This document shows, piece by piece, positions 16,975 through 25,845 of a stretch of DNA of 64,000 nt. Position numbers and translations under genes: made by a program. Numbering within the stretch: the first letter of the stretch is position 1; every line of letters starts with the position of its first letter. The notes under the pieces were generated by a model. The model worked only from the letters and a program-made list of their open reading frames with translations, was not told where the DNA came from and did no database searches. The DNA is from Candidatus Villigracilis saccharophilus (GTDB lineage: Bacteria; Chloroflexota; Anaerolineae; Anaerolineales; Villigracilaceae), in assembly GCA_016709305.1 (NCBI GenBank), contig JADJNA010000047.1, positions 372,001 through 436,000 of the forward strand. Direction: 5' to 3'.

Positions 16975-17559
16975 ATGTCTTTCGATGAACCCAATTTTGA
17001 TGATGGTACCGAAGCCCAGCCCGCGGAGGAGTCAAATAACAATCGCACTTTTATGGTCGCGGTTGGAATTTTGGGCGGGATCATATTGATCTCGGTTGCC
17101 TGTCTTGTGGGCGTGTATTTGTTTAACCGCAACCGGATCAATACGGGAACCCAGCAGGCTCAAGTCAGTGCAAATTCAACAGCAACCGCAGCCGCCTTTA
17201 TCAATCAGGCGCTGACTGCCACTTTTGAAGGCCTGGTCAGCCTGCCGACCACTACTTCCACCTCCGTGCCGACCTCGGTGGTAAAAGCCGCGACCGCCAC
17301 CAGCACAACAGATCCAGCCGTGACAAATGCAATAGCCGGGGCCGCCGGCACCCCTGCAGCCGCAACTGCCACAGTCGGCGCCGCGCTGACGCAAGCCGCA
17401 GCCGCGCAACTTACAGTTGTGCCGACGACAACTGCCCTGCCGACAACCGGATTTGCTGATGAATTTGGTCTACCCGGACTTGTGGTAATGGCACTCGCTT
17501 TCGTAATCGTGATCCTGCTTGCCCGCAGATTACGCGTCTCACCCGCATTGAACAGATAA
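16975..17559 (+). CDS. membrane protein with LPTTG sorting-like C-terminus
   Basis: A 194-residue protein. The acidic N-terminus precedes a membrane helix (TFMVAVGILGGIILISVACL, about residues 25-45). A Thr/Ala/Pro-rich spacer of about 100 residues follows, the kind of low-complexity wall-spanning stretch seen in surface proteins. The end is LPTTGFADEFGLPG, a hydrophobic helix (LVVMALAFVIVILLA) and RRLR. LPxTG, then a helix, then a basic tail is the layout of a sortase substrate, but no sortase gene is in the window, and an uncleaved N-terminal helix is unusual for one. AGGAG precedes the ATG. It closes the operon before a strong terminator. Confidence 0.7.
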   Translation: MSFDEPNFDDGTEAQPAEESNNNRTFMVAVGILGGIILISVACLVGVYLFNRNRINTGTQQAQVSANSTATAAAFINQALTATFEGLVSLPTTTSTSVPTSVVKAATATSTTDPAVTNAIAGAAGTPAAATATVGAALTQAAAAQLTVVPTTTALPTTGFADEFGLPGLVVMALAFVIVILLARRLRVSPALNR

Positions 17560-17577
17560 AAATATTACTCTCACAAT

Positions 17578-17622
17578 AAAAAAACGGAACTGTCTGAAAA
17601 TTGACAGTTCCGTTTTTTTTTA
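17578..17622. terminator. bidirectional terminator
   Basis: A 17-bp stem (17578-17594 with 17603-17619) around TGAAAATT, with A and T tracts at the two sides. It separates the plus-strand DUF6754 operon from the minus-strand flagellar region. Confidence 0.92.
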
Positions 17623-17633
17623 CTTTATATTTT

Positions 17634-18886
17634 CTAGCGCTTCAAGTTAATCAACTCCTGCAATATCTCATCTGAGGTGGTGATCACACGGGAAGAAGCT
17701 TGAAAACCGCGTTGGGCAAGGATCATATTGGTGAATTCCTGCGCCATATCCACGTTTGAGGCTTCAAGATAACTGGCGGCGATGGATCCGCGTCCGCCGG
17801 TGTTGCCAGCGCCGATTTGAGGGTCACCCGAATTCAAGCCCGGCAGGAAAGTGGTGTCATCCGCTTTCATCAAACCAGTGGGATTATTAAAGCGGGCCAA
17901 CGCCACCTGACCAACCTGCTCTGACATACCATTCGAATACATCAGGGAAATGATACCGTCATTGGGCGAGATGTAGACATCGGTTACTGTACCGGCCGGC
18001 AGACCATCCTGACTGGTAACGGCCACCGTGCTGGTCGCTGACAGCATGGTCAGCTTGGAAAAATCGATCGTCAGGTCGAATGCATCCGCACCCGTTGAGG
18101 TTTGGAGCACGATGGGAGCCCCTGGTGTGTCAGAGACGTACTGGCCGTTTTCATCAAACGTGATCGTGCCGCCGCCCGCTTCAGCAACAGCAGTGGCGGG
18201 GTCGTTGACGAGCGCCCAAGACCATTGAGTGGTGATATTGGGGGTAACTCCCGCAGTCGCGCCGCGAGTGAACTGAACGGTGGCGGTCTGTAATGCGCCC
18301 AGGGAATCATAGACCCCCATGGTGACATTGTATGTTCCGTTTAGTGCCGTACCTGCGCTCAAGTTCCCGCCCAGGTTAATCTTGTTGCAGTGGCGCGCGC
18401 CAGGGTATTGTCAGTCACGATGCTAATGTCATCGACAGGGATATTGTTATCGATTGCACCGCTGGCATCGGCCAGCCAGCCCTGTGTTCGCAGACCAGAG
18501 GCGGAATTGACCAGGTATCCATCCATATCGAGGCTCATGGAACCTTCGCGTGAATAACGGCGATTCTCGTTGCCATAGATGAAAAAGCCGTCGCCCTGAA
18601 TGCCCAGGTCCATATTGCGGCCGGTACTTTGCAGTACACCCTGGGTGAAGTTGGAGGAGATGTATCCCAGATTTACGCCGAGACCGATCTGAATCGGGTT
18701 GACCCCGCCTTGTGTCGCGGTGGGAGACGAGCCCGGGCTCATCATTTGAGAGAACTGATCTTGGGAGAGTACGCGGCTGGCTTTGAAGCCGATGGTGTTT
18801 GAATTCGCAAGATTGTTGGAAACGACATCCAGGTATTTCTGTTGAAGATTTAAAGAACTGATTGCGGTGTACATTGAGCGGATCAT
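17634..18886 (-). CDS. flgE: flagellar hook protein FlgE (frameshifted)
   Basis: FlgE polymerises into the hook, the universal joint between rod and filament. The N-terminal frame has the rod/hook signature MYTAISSLNLQQKYLDVVSNNLANSNTIGF (cut here in two: about residues 5-16 and 17-34) and the GDGFF motif. The C-terminal frame ends with SNVDMAQEFTNMILAQRGFQ and the coiled end LQELINLKR. The frames separate at 18382-18384: adding one A (AAA for AA) gives ATATKINLGGNLSAGT, a typical FlgE junction, and about 417 residues. It is the last gene of the flgC-flgE block and ends at the shared terminator. Confidence 0.93.
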
Positions 18887-18959
18887 TTTATTTTCTCCTA
18901 TAGGGTTGTTGTTATCAGGCTTCCTCCAGGAGGGCCAGCCTGTGTTTTTGAAAAAAGGA

Positions 18960-19385
18960 TTATCCTTTGATATCGATGGACGGCGTTACGGAGCCGCCAT
19001 CTGCGGGGTCGGCAAAAACAACGCTGTCAATTTGGGTAAACACACCTTCACCGCGCTGATTCTTGTCGAGGGCTGTGACCACTGTGCGGCTTTGGACATT
19101 CACAATAAAAGCCAGGTCATCCAGCATCACGAGCGAAGATTTGCCGCCGCGTTTTTCAGCCTTATCGATGGCATCTGCCAAACGGCCTACATTCTCGCTG
19201 TTCAGATTAATATCGCGGCTTTGAATGCGGTTTTGCGCATGGTTTGAAAACCGAACACCTTGAACATTTTTAAGGGTCTCAAGAAAACTTGTACCCTGCA
19301 CAGAGGTGCTTGTACTGGCCGGCTTGAGCGGCTGTTCAGCTGCGCCATTTACCCGTCCAAGTTGAACGTGAAATGGATCTGACAT
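18960..19385 (-). CDS. TIGR02530-family flagellar operon protein
   Basis: A small protein of about 141 residues found between flgD and flgE in many flagellar operons. The conserved core is VRFSNHAQNRIQSRDINLN (about residues 44-62) followed by SLVMLDDLAFIVNVQSRTVVTAL. Its exact job is not established; the position suggests a role in hook assembly. The ATG at 19385 is preferred over 19391 because the GGAGA lies 6 bases before it; the upstream ATG overlaps the flgD stop. Confidence 0.85.
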   Translation of the reverse strand: MSDPFHVQLGRVNGAAEQPLKPASTSTSVQGTSFLETLKNVQGVRFSNHAQNRIQSRDINLNSENVGRLADAIDKAEKRGGKSSLVMLDDLAFIVNVQSRTVVTALDKNQRGEGVFTQIDSVVFADPADGGSVTPSIDIKG

Positions 19386-19387
19386 AT

Positions 19388-19798
19388 TCATTCTCCTTTA
19401 ATTTCGAGAACATCACTCAAATCCACAATTTCGGTCCCGATCCGAAGCTGGGGGGTATCTTTTCCTGCAAGGACTCCATCCACAACGCCTTCCAGAAATT
19501 TTCCATCCGGGCGGCTGACTTTTACCGTTTTGCCGATCAGGCTGGCCAGATAGGCGGTCTGATTTGATACGGACACCTTATCCATTGCCGTGTGAATATC
19601 ACGCAGTTCCTGCAATGAATTGAGCTGGGAGAACTGACTCATCATCTCATTGTTATCCATCGGTTCCAGCGGGTTCTGGTGGGTTAACTGCGCCATCAGG
19701 ATCTGCATGAACTGGGCTGAATCCATCGCGTTCGCAGCGGCAGTGCCACCCGCCTTTGCAGGGGTATTCACAGCGCTTGATACACTATTTACTTGCAT
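19388..19798 (-). CDS. flgD: flagellar hook capping protein FlgD (short form)
   Basis: FlgD caps the growing hook and lets FlgE subunits assemble. The conserved N-terminal region is present: MDSAQFMQILMAQLTHQNPLEPMDNNEMMSQF (seen as MDSAQFMQILMAQLTHQNP and PLEPMDNNEMMSQF, about residues 25-56) and SLIGKTV. At 136 residues it lacks the C-terminal Ig/Tudor domains of the enterobacterial protein, as is common in Gram-positive type bacteria. AAGGAG lies before the ATG. Confidence 0.92.
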   Translation of the reverse strand: MQVNSVSSAVNTPAKAGGTAAANAMDSAQFMQILMAQLTHQNPLEPMDNNEMMSQFSQLNSLQELRDIHTAMDKVSVSNQTAYLASLIGKTVKVSRPDGKFLEGVVDGVLAGKDTPQLRIGTEIVDLSDVLEIKGE

Positions 19799-19829
19799 TT
19801 GTTTTCTCCTTTTTCATGATTTTTCTAGC

Positions 19830-21080
19830 TTAGATCAAGTAATCGACTTCATTTGACAGCCCGTCAATTCTTTCCGGCCGATCCAGCGCTTTGTTCACGA
19901 TTTCAGTCTGCGGAGTGCTGGCAGGTAAATATTGACTGAATTGCGGGCTTTGCCTTAAGAAACCTCCTTCCTGTTTGGGTTGATCATGCTGGCTGAAATT
20001 GAGGTCAGTGAGTTGCACACCGGCATCCTTCAGCGACTGGCGTAGTTGGTTAATTTGGATTTCGAGCATCTTGCCTGTATTTGCCTGTTCTGCAATGAAA
20101 GTCACGCTCACGCCTTGCGTGTTCCTGACCATCTGCACCTCGATCTCACCCAATTCCTTTGGATTGAGCAACAGGCGCATCGAAGTGGCGCCGCCTTTCA
20201 TCCTTACCTTCATCTGACTCATGATCTGTTGGATCACTTCAGAGGTCTGAACATTGACATCGGTAATGGAAAAGCTGCCTGCCTCTTTTACCACAGGAGT
20301 TTCCGTACCCGCAGCCGCCGCGATCGTCAGGCCTTCAAGCTTGAGGACCGGTTCCTGCTCCTTTGCGGACGGGGATCAGCTCTTCGCCTTCGGATTTGAT
20401 TTGACTGGTAACAGGTCATCTTGATCGAGCTGTATTTTCTGTGTTCCGACTGCCTGGATTGCTGGAAGATCAGGGAAAGCCGCTTCGGATGTATTTGCAG
20501 AATCCGGCTTAACATCCTTCAAACTCTTGTTCGCCTCTTCCAAAATCGCACCTTGATCAGAGTCTGGATCCAGATTCGCCAGGGCCGCAGGAAAAACTTC
20601 CACTGATCCAACAGTATTAATGTTAGACTGCGGAACTTCCGGGGTGGATAGATCATCGGCAAACATTTGATTTGCCTGCGTTTGAGCGGCATCTGTTTGG
20701 TTGACCGCTGTAGGCGCTAGATTCTCAACCAGACTTGACGCGATGCCTGCCTGGGATGAAAGGCTGCTCACAGACTGCTGAGCAGTGATCGGCTGGAGAG
20801 TTGAAGCGCGCATGCCGTCAGAGTTAACGCTCTCCCCCTCCTCTTCTGTCACTTGGACAGACGCAGCAGGGACCGATTCGGGCGGGGGTTGCAGCGCCGA
20901 CAGGACAGCGGCAACTGAAGACGCGCTGACTTCCTGTTCCTGTCGAAGTTTTTTTTCTTCATCCTTCAAAAACTCATCAAATGGAACTGGCGCCGTGGTT
21001 TCAAGATCCCTGGGTTGGGATTTCACAGACAGCCCATCAGTTGCAGGAATTTTAAATATCATTGGAAAGTTAATTGTCAT
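19830..21080 (-). CDS. fliK: flagellar hook-length control protein FliK (in-frame TGA)
   Basis: FliK measures the hook and switches export from hook to filament proteins. The N-terminal part is a low-complexity, Ser/Gln/Ala-rich ruler (about residues 30-230). The C-terminal part has the FliK switch domain, ATSMRLLLNPKELGEIEVQM (about 290-309) followed by a QLRQSLKDAG segment. The reading frame is continuous from 21080 to 19830 except for one TGA at 20376-20378, about two-thirds of the way in the ruler. Because the frame is the same on both sides, a base substitution or a compensated error is likelier than a real split gene; GTG at 20292-20294 could restart translation. Confidence 0.8.
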
Positions 21081-21082
21081 GG

Positions 21083-21481
21083 TTACCTTGCCAGGGTCTT
21101 GAGAAGCATTAGCTTTTTAGAGATCGCCTGGCTGACTGCCTGATACTGGACACCAGCCTCAGACATATCTGTCATTTCAACATCGATATCCACATTATTC
21201 TCATCAGCGCGGAAACTGCCGCCCTGACGCAGCTTCAGCGCGAAGCCGGTCTCGGCAGCGGCTGTCTTGAGATGATCTTCATCGGTTATTTTTAGAGGCA
21301 ACAGATCGCCTTTATCGATCATGCGGTCCAATGTCTCTTGAAAATTGACCGTCTCAGCTTTGTAGCCCGGCGTATCCACATTGGCAAGGTTACGGCTGAT
21401 GGCCTGCTGGCGCAGGCTGAGTCCGTCCAATGCAACTTTAGCCGTCAGCGATGAAATGTCAGAAAAAAGGGAATCGCTCAT
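21083..21481 (-). CDS. flgB: flagellar basal-body rod protein FlgB
   Basis: A proximal rod subunit that joins the MS ring to the distal rod. The 132-residue sequence has the rod signature LDGLSLRQQAISRNLANVDTPGY (about residues 14-36, ANVDTPGYKA being diagnostic) and the C-terminal VEMTDMSEAGVQYQAVSQAISKK helix. The start at 21481 is chosen over 21496 because the upstream gene ends at 21484 and the rod signature spacing then fits. It lies 2 bases before fliK. Confidence 0.93.
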   Translation of the reverse strand: MSDSLFSDISSLTAKVALDGLSLRQQAISRNLANVDTPGYKAETVNFQETLDRMIDKGDLLPLKITDEDHLKTAAAETGFALKLRQGGSFRADENNVDIDVEMTDMSEAGVQYQAVSQAISKKLMLLKTLAR

Positions 21482-21483
21482 GA

Positions 21484-22038
21484 TCACGCCTGCCATTCAT
21501 TGTTCGAATTGAAATAGCCCAATACCCGATTGACATACGTTTGAGTCTCCTGATACGGGGGGATCCCGTTATACCGATCGACCGCGCCGGGCCCGGCGTT
21601 ATAAGCCGCGACAGCCAGGCGAATATCGCCGTTGTAATGGTTAAGCAACTGACGGATATAGCGTACGCCCCCATCAATATTCTGGGCCGGGTCAAGCGGA
21701 TTATCGACACCCAAACCATTGGCGGTGGCCGGCATAAGCTGCATCAGCCCAAGCGCGCCCGCCGATGAAACGGCATTCGGATTGAAATTTGATTCAGCCT
21801 TGACCACAGCCTGCACCAATGCAGGATTGACGTTATATTTTTGCGCAGCCTGATTGATCAGGCTGGAAAAATCTCCACTTACAGGCTGACTGGACGAGCC
21901 AGCCGACCCTGTCAATAACGACTGCGTGCCCGTTGTCGATCCAGTCGCGTCCATCTTTTTCATCAATTTGTCAAGCAGGCTAAGCATAAGGTTTTGCATG
22001 ACGGATTGAATCTGACTCGTAAAAATTGAATTATCCAT
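21484..22038 (-). CDS. lytic transglycosylase (SLT domain), flagellar
   Basis: A 184-residue protein whose C-terminal 120 residues are a soluble lytic transglycosylase domain: the catalytic glutamate in VKAESNFNPNAVSSAGALG, then GLMQLMPATA and AAYNAGPGAV. It would cut peptidoglycan so that the rod can cross the wall. The N-terminal 60 residues are polar and carry no clear signal peptide; the protein may be exported by the flagellar apparatus. No flgJ is seen in the window, so this gene, set between fliJ and flgB, is the natural replacement. Confidence 0.88.
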   Translation of the reverse strand: MDNSIFTSQIQSVMQNLMLSLLDKLMKKMDATGSTTGTQSLLTGSAGSSSQPVSGDFSSLINQAAQKYNVNPALVQAVVKAESNFNPNAVSSAGALGLMQLMPATANGLGVDNPLDPAQNIDGGVRYIRQLLNHYNGDIRLAVAAYNAGPGAVDRYNGIPPYQETQTYVNRVLGYFNSNNEWQA

Positions 22039-22044
22039 ATCTAT

Positions 22045-22497
22045 TTAGGCTCCCTGTTGTTGATTGTGAAACGCCCGCGCGATATAAATATCATCCAGCG
22101 TCTGGGCTTCGATCTGGAGCTGTTCCGCCAGATAAATTTCATGACGGTTCCTCTTCAAGGTTTCCAGGGTTTCTTCAGCCTGCTTGGCTTTAACAGTCTC
22201 AGCGCGCTTGGCTTCAATTTCCTTGGTTTGTTTTTTCAGCTCAAGCAGAACCATGTCAATATGTTTACCAACCTGTAAAACATTCAGACGCAGCAGGCTC
22301 ATTTTTACCAGGTCGATCTCACCTGATAAAGCCGCGCTTAATTGATCCAGCAGGCTTGCCTGATGCCCCTGCAAGGAGGCTAGCAAAGCCTGCGTTTGCT
22401 GATGGTTGGAAAGCAATTTGCCCAATTCAATTTCCAGCAATTCAACTTTTCCGTGACGAAGGTCCAGCACATTTTGTAGTGAGAATTTGGGTGACAT
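22045..22497 (-). CDS. fliJ: flagellar export chaperone FliJ
   Basis: A 150-residue, almost wholly helical coiled-coil protein (FSLQNVLDLRHGKVELLEIELGKL at the start, then heptad-rich helices to the end). FliJ resembles the gamma stalk of F-type ATPases: it sits in the FliI ring and contacts FlhA during export. Family sequence identity is low, so the call leans on the coiled-coil pattern, the length and the position directly after fliI. Confidence 0.85.
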   Translation of the reverse strand: MSPKFSLQNVLDLRHGKVELLEIELGKLLSNHQQTQALLASLQGHQASLLDQLSAALSGEIDLVKMSLLRLNVLQVGKHIDMVLLELKKQTKEIEAKRAETVKAKQAEETLETLKRNRHEIYLAEQLQIEAQTLDDIYIARAFHNQQQGA

Positions 22498-22511
22498 ACG
22501 ATTACCTCAAT

Positions 22512-23842
22512 TTAAGCGGCGGAAGAATTCCGACTGATCTCAGCCATGGATTGCACGGTGGTTTCAAACGGACTTATATCAGAACGGTCTTGCTGGAGGA
22601 AACGAGTTAATTCAGGAGTTACACGCAGCGCCGTATCCACCTCGGGATCGGAACCTTTCACATACGCTCCAATGTTTACCAGGTCACGTACTTTTCGAAG
22701 ACAGCCAGGTTCTTGCGCGCAAATGACGCCAACTGCAAATGTTCTTTGGTTGCTAGCGCAGGCATGACGCGGCTGACACTGTTCAATACATCGATGGCTG
22801 GATAATGATTGCGCGCCGCCAATGCCCTGCTCAGGATGATATGTCCATCCAAAATACCGCGCACAGCATCGCAGATCGGCTCATTGAAATCATCTCCTTC
22901 AACCAGGACGGTAAAGAATCCGGTGATCGAACCGACTTCACCACGCCCGGCGCGTTCGAGCAGGCGGGGCAGCATGGCAAACACGGAAGGGGTATAGCCT
23001 TTGCTGGCCGGCGGCTCGCCGATCGACAAACCGATCTCGCGTTGGGCCATGGCGTAGCGGGTGACTGAATCCATCATAAACATGACGTCCATGCCGCTGT
23101 CACGGAAATACTCGGCGATGGTCATTGCGACCGAGGCAGCTTTCAAGCGCATCAGCGCCGGTTGATCGGATGTGGAAACAATAATGACCGAGCGCGCCAA
23201 TCCCTCGGGACCCAGGTCGCGTTCCAGGAATTCGCGTACTTCACGGCCGCGCTCGCCAATCAGAGCAATCACTGATATATCACTTTCCGAGTTGCGCGCG
23301 ATCGAACCGAGCAGCGTGCTTTTCCCAACACCACTGCCCGCAAAGATGCCCATACGCTGGCCTTTGCCGCAAGTCAGCATCCCATCAATGACCCGCACAC
23401 CGGTCACAAGCGGTTCTTCAATTGCGGAGCGCTGTAAAGGATGCGGCGGAGACTGGTTGGTAGATGCCAGGTTGATCCCTTTCAAGGGACCTTTACTATC
23501 AATCGGTTCGCCCAATCCATTGAGCACACGCCCGATCAACGGCATGCCAACTGGAGCCTTAAAGGAAGGTGATACTGACCGCACGGTACTGTCCGGCTGA
23601 ATACCATCCATGCTGCCGAGCGGCATGAGCAACATGCGATTGTTTCGAAAACCAATGGCCTCCGCCATCAGAGGAGTCTTGTTGCGGGTTTGGATCTCGC
23701 AAATCTCGCCAACCTGACAATTCAGTCCCATGATCTCAACCGTCAATCCAACGACTTGCACAACCTTGCCTGTTACAGACAACGGGTTAAGATTGGCGAT
23801 CGCTTTACTAAAACGGGTCAGGTCGGGGCTGTGTGTTTCCAT
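22512..23842 (-). CDS. fliI: flagellum-specific ATPase FliI (frameshifted at 3' end)
   Basis: The ATPase that energises loading of flagellar export substrates, related to F1-beta. The Walker A is GIFAGSGVGKSTLLGSIAR (about residues 164-182), Walker B is MDVMFMMDSVTRYA and the export-ATPase stretch is GEPPASKGYTPSVF. As read, the frame stops at 22676, but the next frame continues KVRDLVNIGAYVKGSDPEVD to a TAA at 22512-22514. Adding one A to the A4 run at 22692-22695 joins them into 443 residues, the normal length. Lies between fliH (3 bases upstream) and fliJ. Confidence 0.95.
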
Positions 23843-23845
23843 AAT

Positions 23846-24857
23846 TTACTCGGCCAGGATGCTCGCTTCGTCAAACGCCTTCAACAAAGCTTCAAGTTGT
23901 GTTTCCACGCGCCCGTCCACGGTTCCCATGTTCCCTTTGACATAACAACAACCGCGGGTGATATTCGCAGACGGAAGGATTTTTGCCTGACCGCCTGAGA
24001 TCAAAAGCTGCTGGTCAACCCATGCTGAATCCAGCATGCGCGCATCCTTGGGATTCAGGAAAATATTCAAGCCGCCCAATCCATGTGCGCTATCCATAAT
24101 GCGGTTTAGGTTGGCCTGAAGAGCATGCGGATCCAATTCCATACCGTCGCCGAACAATTTTCTGGAAAGTTCCTTCAACATGGCGACCAATATCGGTTCA
24201 CTCTGTGACATAAGGGTATTTTTCCATTGGTCCACTTCCACGACCAAAGCGCGGACTGCTTTTATGGCATCATCCATCTCAAGGCGGGCATCCTTCAAGT
24301 CCCTGCTCGTACCCCTGTTTCTTTTGATCCTCAATTTCAGATTGCGCTTGCAAAACCACATTATCAGCCTCTGCTTGAGCAGAAAGAAGAATTTCCTCCG
24401 CTTGAAGGCGCGCGCGCTCCAGAATGACCGAGACTTCATGTTCTGTATTCGAGAGCTGCGGTTGGGAATTTTCTTCCGAAAGAACTTCGGGGATCTGCTG
24501 ACTTACCTGTACTTCTTGTATTTCTTCGACCTCATCAGAATCGTCAGAGACAGATTCCTCAAAGTCCATAATATTCCAGACAGCGCTGCGCGCTACTTCA
24601 GGTTCAGATTGCCACTGGGTTATCCCAGGCTCCCAGACCGAAAATTTTTGATCCATCCCCACCGGCTGCAACGCTGACCGCACTCCTTTTCCTTTATTGC
24701 CGGCGGAACTCTCTTCTTCATTTTGAAAAAGAGCAATCACCTTTTCCTTTTGAACTTCATTTGCAGGAGTCACCAGGTCGGCGCTGAATTCAGGCGGATC
24801 CCAAGCCAGCGGTTTTTCATTCGATGAATTGAGGCGGGATCTATTGAATGACTTCAT
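23846..24857 (-). CDS. fliH: flagellar assembly protein FliH (frameshifted)
   Basis: FliH is the stator-like partner of FliI. The N-terminal part (about residues 1-140) is an acidic, low-complexity extension; then a helix rich in Ala/Glu/Gln (SVILERARLQAEEILLSAQAE...) like the b subunit of F-ATPases leads to GYEQGLE, the typical FliH motif. The C-terminal frame continues DARLEMDDAIKAV and ends with a V-ATPase-E-like domain (LNIFLNPKDARML; VKGNMGTVDGRVETQL). The frame breaks near 24290-24296 (one extra or two missing bases). Restored length about 337. Overlaps fliG at its start. Confidence 0.88.
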
Positions 24858-25845
24858 ATTCATCTCCGCCGCCGCCCGCGATCACAATTTCGCCGGCTTC
24901 CTCCAATGAACGCACCGCATCCACGATCTTGCGTTGGGATGTGTAAACATTCTTGGCCAACTGGGGTCCGAGAATGTCGATCTCTTCCTTTAGGTTTTCG
25001 CGCGCTCTTTCTGATAGATTGGCATAGACTCTTTCTTTTAGATGTTCCGGCGCGCCCTTGAGAGCCAGGGCAAGATCTGATTTATTGACATCCCGCAGAA
25101 TACGCTGCATGGCGCGATCATCCAGCTTGATGACATCATCAAAGGTGAACATATTGGCGCGAATTTCATCCACAAGTTTTGCGTTGGTTGTTTCAAGCGC
25201 TTCAAAGATGGATTTCTGCGCGCCGCGATCGACCTGATTGAGCATTTTCACCAAAAACGCCACACCGCCGGTGGCCCGAAAATCAGCTTCATTGATCACG
25301 CTGGATAGTTTATTTTTAAGGCTTTTTTCAACCTGCTGAACGACCTGTGGAGAGACTCTGTCCATGGCGGCCAAACGCAGGGTCACCTCGATCTGATTCT
25401 CCTTGGTCATGCTGGTCAGAATATCGGCAGCAACTTTGGCTTCCAAATAGGAAAGCACCAATGCAATCGTTTGCGGCATTTCCTCCTGGAGCAGGTTCGC
25501 CACTTCGATCGAATTCGCGTTCTTGAGCATCTCAAAAGAGGAGAGCTGCTGATGGATCGAAATACGTTCGAGGATCTCCGTACCGCGGCGAGGCCCTACA
25601 GCGCGCGCCAACAATTGACGGCTGTATTCAACGCCGCCGCGCAGTTCAGAGCTGTCGGTATTGCTTAATTCAACCGCTTCTCTTAGTGCCTGGCGTCGAA
25701 CTTCCGGAGCAACCGTGCCGGATTTTCCCAGAACCATAAGGACCTGTTCGATCTCGCCTTCGGTCAGGTATTGCAGCACCTTGGATGAAAGATCAACTCC
25801 CAGTCCAAGCAAGAGCGCAGAAGCTTTATCGAGCCCTGAGACCAT
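24841..25845 (-). CDS. fliG: flagellar motor switch protein FliG
   Basis: The rotor protein that meets the stator and generates torque. 334 residues in three domains: N-terminal (KASALLLGLGVDLSSKVLQYL, binds FliF), middle with the EMPQTIALVLSYL motif equivalent to EHPQ (about residues 120-132, binds FliM), and C-terminal torque helix RDVNKSDLALALKGAPEHL with charged residues ERARENLKEEI. Its ATG shares one base with the fliF stop (25845). Confidence 0.96.
   Translation of the reverse strand: MVSGLDKASALLLGLGVDLSSKVLQYLTEGEIEQVLMVLGKSGTVAPEVRRQALREAVELSNTDSSELRGGVEYSRQLLARAVGPRRGTEILERISIHQQLSSFEMLKNANSIEVANLLQEEMPQTIALVLSYLEAKVAADILTSMTKENQIEVTLRLAAMDRVSPQVVQQVEKSLKNKLSSVINEADFRATGGVAFLVKMLNQVDRGAQKSIFEALETTNAKLVDEIRANMFTFDDVIKLDDRAMQRILRDVNKSDLALALKGAPEHLKERVYANLSERARENLKEEIDILGPQLAKNVYTSQRKIVDAVRSLEEAGEIVIAGGGGDEYEVIQ

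Noticed and set aside
20376..20378. Reassigned UGA codon (alternative genetic code) to explain fliK
   Set aside because: TGA ends other intact genes here, such as cheR, flgD and the transglycosylase, so it is a normal stop codon in this genome.
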